DNA of 10,818 bases from Actinomycetospora sp. (GTDB taxonomy: Bacteria > Actinomycetota > Actinomycetes > Mycobacteriales > Pseudonocardiaceae). The position numbers and the translations under genes are program-made. The first letter of the stretch is position 1; every line of letters starts with the position of its first letter. The notes under the pieces are model-generated. The model was not told where the DNA came from, did not search any database, and saw only the letters and a list, made by a program, of their open reading frames with translations. Of the stretch, positions 6,085 to 10,818 are shown piece by piece. The stretch lies in the NCBI GenBank assembly GCA_025925615.1, contig JAICLN010000108.1:1-10818 (forward strand), given 5' to 3'.

Positions 6085-7241
6085 GCCCGCGCCCCGAAGG
6101 CGGCGAGCCGTCCGACGAGGTCGTCGAGGGCCTCGGGCCCGAGGTTGCCGACGCTCACGCGCATCGCGCCGTCGTCGAGGGTCTGGAAGTCGGTGCCGGG
6201 CATCACCAGGACGTCCTGTTCGGTCAACAGGTCCGCGACGACGTCCGGGGTCGGGCGGTCGAACGGGTGTCGCACCCAGGCGAAGAACCCGCCGCAGGTG
6301 AGCACCTCGAACCCACCGGGCCGCTCGGCGAGGGCCGTCGTGAACGCCGCCCGGCGGCCCGCGACCTCGGCGGCCCGCTCGGCCCGCCAGTCATGGGCCT
6401 TCGTCAGGCCGGCCCAGGCCGCCTCCTGCCCGATGCGCGGGGCGCCGATGGCGACGCAGTCGAAGAGCTTGAGGACGTCGCGCAGCAGGTCCGGCGCCGC
6501 GACGACGGCACCGACGCGGTAGCCCGGCAGCGCGAGGTCCTTCGAGAAGCTGTGCAGGCTGATGACGGTGTCCCGCCACGCCGGGTCGCCGAACAGCGGG
6601 TGGGGCGGCCCGGGGTCGTCGCGGAAGGAGCGGTAGGTCTCGTCGAGGACCAGCGCCACGCCGTGCCGGCGGGCGAGGGCCGCGAACGCCGCCAGCTCCT
6701 CCGGCGGCACGGTGACGCCGGTGGGGTTCCCGGGGGTCACGAGGACGACGGCGCGGGTCCGCGGGCTGATCAGCGGCTCGACGTCGGCGGCGCGGGGCAC
6801 GAGGTCGGGCCCGGGCTCGGCGACCACCGGGACGACGCCGCGCATCCGCAGCCACATCTCGTGGTTGAAGTACACCGGGCGCGCGACGACGACCTCGTCG
6901 CCCGGCGCCGCCAGGGCATCGGCGACGAGGCAGAACGCCTGGTTGCACCCGGCCGTCACCACGACGTCATCGGCGGTGAGCTGCCCGCCGTACTGCGTGG
7001 CCAGGTCGGTCACGAAGGCCTCTCGCAGGTGGAGCAGGCCCGCCTGGGACGCGTAGGCGGCGCCGCTGGGGTCGTGGGCCACGGCGGTGACGTGGTCGAC
7101 GACCTCCGGCGCGGGCGGGTACGCGGGCGCCGCCCGGGCGAGGTCCTGCAGCGGAGCCCGTCCGGCCCGCGTCGGGAGCCTCGCGTAGGCGCGGCCCACC
7201 GGGGAGTCGATCCCGGCCGAGACGCGGGCGGAGCGGCGCAT
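6081..7241 (-). CDS. Pyridoxal-phosphate-dependent aminotransferase, class I/II fold
   Basis: 386 residues from an ATG at 7241, the place where protein-like sequence begins and the mirror image of the start of the opposite gene. No strong ribosome binding site is visible (GAAG about 9 bp upstream). Fold-type I aminotransferase features: VVVTAGCNQAF (cofactor phosphate loop), RPVYFNHEMW (ring-stacking aromatic region), LVTPGNPTGVTVP with the conserved Asn, ALVLDETYRSF with the Asp that pairs with the pyridine nitrogen, SFSKDLALPGYRVG with the Schiff-base K234, and MRVSVGNLG with the substrate-carboxylate Arg near the C-terminus. It is followed, with a 4-bp overlap, by hydroxypyruvate isomerase, so a role in supplying hydroxypyruvate from serine is a reasonable inference. 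The sequence alone does not fix the amino donor; aspartate/aromatic or MalY-like specificities are possible. Likely controlled from the palindrome just upstream. Confidence 0.9.
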   Translation of the reverse strand: MRRSARVSAGIDSPVGRAYARLPTRAGRAPLQDLARAAPAYPPAPEVVDHVTAVAHDPSGAAYASQAGLLHLREAFVTDLATQYGGQLTADDVVVTAGCNQAFCLVADALAAPGDEVVVARPVYFNHEMWLRMRGVVPVVAEPGPDLVPRAADVEPLISPRTRAVVLVTPGNPTGVTVPPEELAAFAALARRHGVALVLDETYRSFRDDPGPPHPLFGDPAWRDTVISLHSFSKDLALPGYRVGAVVAAPDLLRDVLKLFDCVAIGAPRIGQEAAWAGLTKAHDWRAERAAEVAGRRAAFTTALAERPGGFEVLTCGGFFAWVRHPFDRPTPDVVADLLTEQDVLVMPGTDFQTLDDGAMRVSVGNLGPEALDDLVGRLAAFGARA

Positions 7242-7245
7242 GGGT

Positions 7246-7309
7246 CGAGCTTCGCATGTGAACGGATTCGCTCGCCGGGGCGACCGAATCCGTTCACATG
7301 CGAAGCTCG
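7246..7309. promoter_or_regulatory. 64-bp near-perfect palindrome between divergent genes, candidate operator
   Basis: The 25-bp arms 7246-7270 and 7285-7309 are exact inverted copies; each begins or ends with CGAGC/GCTCG and contains GTGAACGGATTCG or its complement. The 14-bp middle holds a further inverted pair, TCGCC/GGCGA (7272-7276 and 7279-7283). Only the 7271/7284 pair and the two central G bases fail to match. The arms end 4 bp from the ATG of the aminotransferase (7241) and 4 bp from the ATG of the monooxygenase remnant (7314). The palindrome contains no TA step, so no ordinary -10 hexamer lies inside it. Symmetry and position suggest a dimeric or tetrameric regulator site; a small insertion element or RNA hairpin is an alternative. 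Confidence 0.6.
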
Positions 7310-7313
7310 GTCG

Positions 7314-7887
<574 letters not shown>

Positions 7888-7998
7888 TCATGAGCACGTG
7901 GGGCATCCGAGCCGGCGCTCGGGTCTGCGCCGTGTGCCCGTCGCCAACTATAGGCCGAATGGAGTAACGGATATTCGCGAGGCGACGATCCTCCCGGC
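7888..7998 (+). promoter_or_regulatory. Intergenic region before the acyltransferase, promoter-like A/T-rich patch
   Basis: This 111-bp gap separates the pseudogene stop from the acyltransferase start. It contains the most A/T-rich stretch of the window (about 7947-7978), with -10-like hexamers TATAGG at 7949-7954 and GGATAT at 7969-7974. No matching -35 is convincing. It could hold the acyltransferase promoter; low confidence. Confidence 0.25.
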
Positions 7999-8679
7999 AT
8001 GCCCCGCTGGAGCGACGCGCTGGTCGGTGAGTTCCGGGTGTCCCTGCCGCGCACCCTGATGGCCCGGCACCCCACCCGGATCACGGCCTCGCGCGGGTTC
8101 GCCGTCCACCACCCGGAGCGGATCACCTTCGCCGGCCCGGACGCACGCCTGCGCCTCGGTACGCACGCCTTCGGCTTCGCCCGCGGAGGTCAAGGCGGGC
8201 TGTTGCGCCTCGACGGGGAGCTCGAGCTGCGGGGCAACGTGCAGGTGGGGGTCGGCGCCGGGTGGGTGGTCGGGGAGGGCGCCCGGCTCGCGATCGGTGC
8301 CCGGAGCTACTTCTCCCCGAACACCACGATCGTCGCGATGAACTCGATCTCGGTCGGCGAGGACTGCGCGGTCTCCTGGGACGTCCAGCTGCTCGACGAG
8401 GACTTCCACGAGGTCATCGTCGACGGCGAGGTCCGCCCGACCTCCGCGCCGATCAACATCGGCGACTACGTCTGGATCGGGTCGCGCGCCACCGTGCTCA
8501 AGGGCGCGGTGATCCCCGACGACACCGCCGTCGCGGCGGGCGCCGTCGTGTCCGGGCAGTTCACCGAGCCGGGCACCGTCCTCGCGGGGTGCCCCGCCCG
8601 GGTGAGGCGTCAGCCGACCGCCGCCCGACCCGCCTCCAGGCGCGCCACCGGGATCCGGAACGGCGAGCAGGACACGTAG
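7999..8679 (+). CDS. Left-handed beta-helix (hexapeptide-repeat) acyltransferase
   Basis: 226 residues from an ATG at 7999; no good ribosome binding site is seen, and ATG 8059 (M21) is an alternative start. From about residue 68 the sequence shows hexapeptide turns of the [LIV]-G-x4 type: LRLDGELELRGNVQVGVGAGWVVGEGARLAIGARSYFSPNTTI, ISVGEDCAVSWDVQLLDEDFHE, then INIGDYVWIGSRATVLKGAVIPDDTAVAAGAVVSG and the closing AGCPARVRR. H137 in LDEDFHE sits where the catalytic His of the maltose/galactoside O-acetyltransferase and WcaF-like group lies. These trimeric enzymes move an acetyl or acyl group from acyl-CoA to sugars or related polyols, often in surface polysaccharide synthesis. There is no glycan cluster nearby to name the acceptor. 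The last 23 residues, after the usual family end, are encoded antisense to the 3' end of ppdK and look like read-through. Confidence 0.8.
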   Translation: MPRWSDALVGEFRVSLPRTLMARHPTRITASRGFAVHHPERITFAGPDARLRLGTHAFGFARGGQGGLLRLDGELELRGNVQVGVGAGWVVGEGARLAIGARSYFSPNTTIVAMNSISVGEDCAVSWDVQLLDEDFHEVIVDGEVRPTSAPINIGDYVWIGSRATVLKGAVIPDDTAVAAGAVVSGQFTEPGTVLAGCPARVRRQPTAARPASRRATGIRNGEQDT

Positions 8680-10818
8680 TCCAGCCCGGCGCGGTGGAAG
8701 AAGTGCACCGAGTCCGGGTCGCCGCCGTGCTCGCCGCAGATGCCGAGCTTGAGGTCGTGGCGCACCTCCCGGCCCCGCCACGACGCGATCTCCACGAGCT
8801 CGCCCACCCCCTCGGTGTCGAGGGACTCGAACGGCGACACCCCGAAGATGCCCGACTCGAGGTAGTCGGAGAAGAACGAGCTCTCGACGTCGTCGCGGGA
8901 GAACCCCCACGTCGTCTGCGTGAGGTCGTTGGTGCCGAACGAGAAGAACTGGGCGATCTCGGCGATCTGGGCGGCGACCAGAGCCGCGCGCGGCAGCTCG
9001 ATCATCGTCCCGATCTGGTGCGCGACGGGCTTCCCCTCGACCTGTGACTCGGGCTCGGCGACCACCTCGGCGATCTCCGCGGCCACGGCCTGCAGCTCCT
9101 GGACGGTGCCCACGAGCGGCACCATGATCTCCGGCTCCACCGGGATCCCCTCGGCGGCGAGTGCGGCCGCGGCGCGGGTGATCGCACGGACCTGCATGGC
9201 GTACAGGCCCTCGACGGCGATGCCGAGACGGACGCCGCGCAGGCCCAGCATCGGGTTCTGCTCGTGCAGCCGGCGGACCGCGACGAGCAGGTCCTCCTGC
9301 TCCTGGGTCACCTCGCCACGTTCCCGGGCCAGCGCGACCTCGACCGAGAGGTCGGTGAGGTCGGGGAGGAACTCGTGCAGCGGCGGGTCGAGCAGCCGGA
9401 TCGTCACCGGCAGGCCCTCCATCGCCCGGTAGATGGCGGTGAAGTCCTCGATCTGCAGCGGCAGCAGGGCGGCGAGCGCCTTCTCCCGCTCGTCCTGTGT
9501 CTCCGCGAGCACGAGGGCCTCCACGAGCTCGCGCCGCTCACCGAGGAACATGTGCTCGGTCCGGCACAGCCCCACGCCCTCGGCGCCGAACGTGCGGGCG
9601 GTCGTGCAGTCCTCGCCGGTGTCGGCGTTCACGCGCACCCGCAGCCGTCGAACCCCGTCGGCGTGCTGCATGATCCGGTCGACCGCGGCCACGAGGTCGT
9701 CGTTCGCGGCCAGGCCGGTCGACCCCTCGAAGTAGGACATGACCGGGCTCGCCACGACCGGGACCTCGCCGAGGTAGACCTCGCCGTTGGTGCCGTCGAT
9801 CGAGAGCATGTCGCCCTCGGCGACCACGCGGCCGTCGGGCAGCGTCAGCTTCTTCGCCCGGACGTCGACCTCGAGCTCCTCCGCGCCGCACACCGCGGTC
9901 TTGCCCATCCCGCGCGCGACGACGGCGGCGTGCGAGGTCCGCCCGCCCCGGCTCGTGAGCACGCCCTGGGCGGCGATCATGCCGTCGAGGTCGTCGGGGG
10001 TGGTCTCCCGGCGCACCAGGATGACCTTCTCGCCGGCCTTCGCGCGGGCGACCGCGGTGGGGGAGTCGAAGACCGCCGTGCCGGTCGCCGCGCCCGGCGA
10101 GGCGTTCATGCCCGTCGTCAGGAGCTCCTTCTCGGCGTCGCGGTCGAAGCGGGGGAACATCAGGTTGGCCAGCTGCGCGCCGGTGACCCGCTGCAGCGCC
10201 TCGTCCATGCCGATGAGGCCCTCGTCGACGAGCTGGACCGCGACGGAGAACGCGGCGGCCGCCGTCCGCTTGCCCACCCGGGTCTGGAGCATCCAGAGCG
10301 TGCCGCGCTCGATGGTGAACTCGATGTCACACAGATCGCGGTAATGCTCCTCCAGCCTCTGCATGATCTCCAGCAGCTCGTCATAGGACTTCTTGTCGAT
10401 CTTCTCCAGATCGGCCAGCGGGACCGTGTTGCGGATGCCGGCGACGACGTCCTCGCCCTGGGCGTTCTGCAGGTAGTCGCCGTAGACGCCGCGGGCCCCC
10501 GACGCCGGGTCGCGCGTGAACGCGACACCCGTCCCGGAGTCCATCCCGAGGTTGCCGAACACCATCGAGCAGACGCTCACCGCGGTGCCGAGGTCGGCCG
10601 GGATGCGTTCCTGGCGCCGGTAGACGTTCGCCCGGGGGGAGTTCCACGAGTCGAAGACGGCCCGGACGGCGAGGTCCATCTGCTCGCGCGGGTCCTGCGG
10701 GAAGTCGCGATCGGCGTGCTCGCGGACGACCCCCTTGAAGGTCTCGACGAGGGTGGCGAGGTCGGCGGCGTCGAGGTCGAGATCGTTCTTCGTCCCCTTG
10801 GCCTGCTTGGCCGCGTCG
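8610..10818 (-). CDS. ppdK: Pyruvate, phosphate dikinase (5' end beyond right edge)
   Basis: 736 codons including the stop are visible and the frame is still open at the right edge. The family has about 875-900 residues, so roughly 150-180 N-terminal residues are missing. The enzyme interconverts ATP, pyruvate and phosphate with AMP, PEP and PPi in the cytosol. Visible parts: the C-terminal side of the ATP-grasp domain (NLGMDSGTGVAFTRDPASG and QNAQGEDVVAGIRNT, about 10460-10550); the swivelling phosphohistidine domain with GGRTSHAAVVARGMG (the His codon is at 9930-9932); and the PEP/pyruvate TIM barrel with GVGLCRTEHMFLGERR, SFGTNDLTQTTWGFSRDD and LGICGEHGGDP (catalytic Cys codon at 8736-8738), ending SCSPFRIPVARLEAG. 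All catalytic residues that can be seen are intact. The ATG at 10679 is internal, not the start. The 3' end overlaps the convergent acyltransferase frame by 70 bp. Confidence 0.97.
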   Translation of the reverse strand, partial: DAAKQAKGTKNDLDLDAADLATLVETFKGVVREHADRDFPQDPREQMDLAVRAVFDSWNSPRANVYRRQERIPADLGTAVSVCSMVFGNLGMDSGTGVAFTRDPASGARGVYGDYLQNAQGEDVVAGIRNTVPLADLEKIDKKSYDELLEIMQRLEEHYRDLCDIEFTIERGTLWMLQTRVGKRTAAAAFSVAVQLVDEGLIGMDEALQRVTGAQLANLMFPRFDRDAEKELLTTGMNASPGAATGTAVFDSPTAVARAKAGEKVILVRRETTPDDLDGMIAAQGVLTSRGGRTSHAAVVARGMGKTAVCGAEELEVDVRAKKLTLPDGRVVAEGDMLSIDGTNGEVYLGEVPVVASPVMSYFEGSTGLAANDDLVAAVDRIMQHADGVRRLRVRVNADTGEDCTTARTFGAEGVGLCRTEHMFLGERRELVEALVLAETQDEREKALAALLPLQIEDFTAIYRAMEGLPVTIRLLDPPLHEFLPDLTDLSVEVALARERGEVTQEQEDLLVAVRRLHEQNPMLGLRGVRLGIAVEGLYAMQVRAITRAAAALAAEGIPVEPEIMVPLVGTVQELQAVAAEIAEVVAEPESQVEGKPVAHQIGTMIELPRAALVAAQIAEIAQFFSFGTNDLTQTTWGFSRDDVESSFFSDYLESGIFGVSPFESLDTEGVGELVEIASWRGREVRHDLKLGICGEHGGDPDSVHFFHRAGLDYVSCSPFRIPVARLEAGRAAVG

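Noticed and set aside
7246..7309. Reading the palindrome as a transposon end pair or small mobile element.
   Set aside because: No transposase, no clear target-site duplication, and the exact symmetry with both start codons fits a regulatory origin better. A genome-wide copy search would settle it.
7948..8910. A 320-codon minus-strand open frame across the acyltransferase and the ppdK end.
   Set aside because: It is out of frame with ppdK and antisense to the acyltransferase; the peptide has no recognisable motif and a compositionally biased sequence.

Overview
The window is very GC-rich (above roughly 70% by eye, not counted), with frequent GTG starts, short intergenic gaps, almost only G/C at third codon positions, and a DinB-fold protein of a type common in mycothiol-making bacteria. 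This points to a high-GC actinomycete, possibly near Pseudonocardia or Actinomycetospora; the genus is a weak guess. There is no transposase, integrase, phage gene, CRISPR array, tRNA or rRNA. It looks like an ordinary chromosomal region with a few decayed or rearranged spots.

Left part (1-2765): a class I methyltransferase-like gene runs off the left edge on the minus strand. It diverges, across a 244-bp gap, from a probable two-gene unit: a methylenetetrahydrofolate reductase (MetF) paralogue and a second SAM-dependent methyltransferase. This is a small one-carbon/methyl-transfer neighbourhood whose substrates cannot be read from the sequence. Next to it (2766-2861) lies what appears to be the last 31 codons of a lost minus-strand gene.

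Middle part (2895-5277): a small MmcQ/YjbR-family gene (minus) diverges from an NTF2/SnoaL-like gene and a DinB-fold (TIGR03086-like) gene. Then comes a CYTH-domain protein. It converges on the next unit across a short gap with two hairpins.

Right part (5365-10818): an aminotransferase gene and a hydroxypyruvate isomerase gene overlap by 4 bp and are probably translationally coupled. A plausible shared job is serine or another amino donor to hydroxypyruvate, then to tartronate semialdehyde. The aminotransferase diverges from a Baeyer-Villiger-type flavin monooxygenase gene that has lost its middle (about 1 kb) and changed frame, so it is a pseudogene. Between them is a 64-bp near-perfect palindrome, and the two ATG codons sit exactly mirror-symmetrically around its centre; this is the most striking structure in the window. 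A hexapeptide-repeat acyltransferase gene follows and runs 70 bp into the convergent 3' end of pyruvate, phosphate dikinase (ppdK), whose 5' end lies beyond the right edge.

I found no convincing new multi-gene system. The best leads are the symmetric palindrome, the internally deleted monooxygenase, and the divergent MetF paralogue between two methyltransferases.
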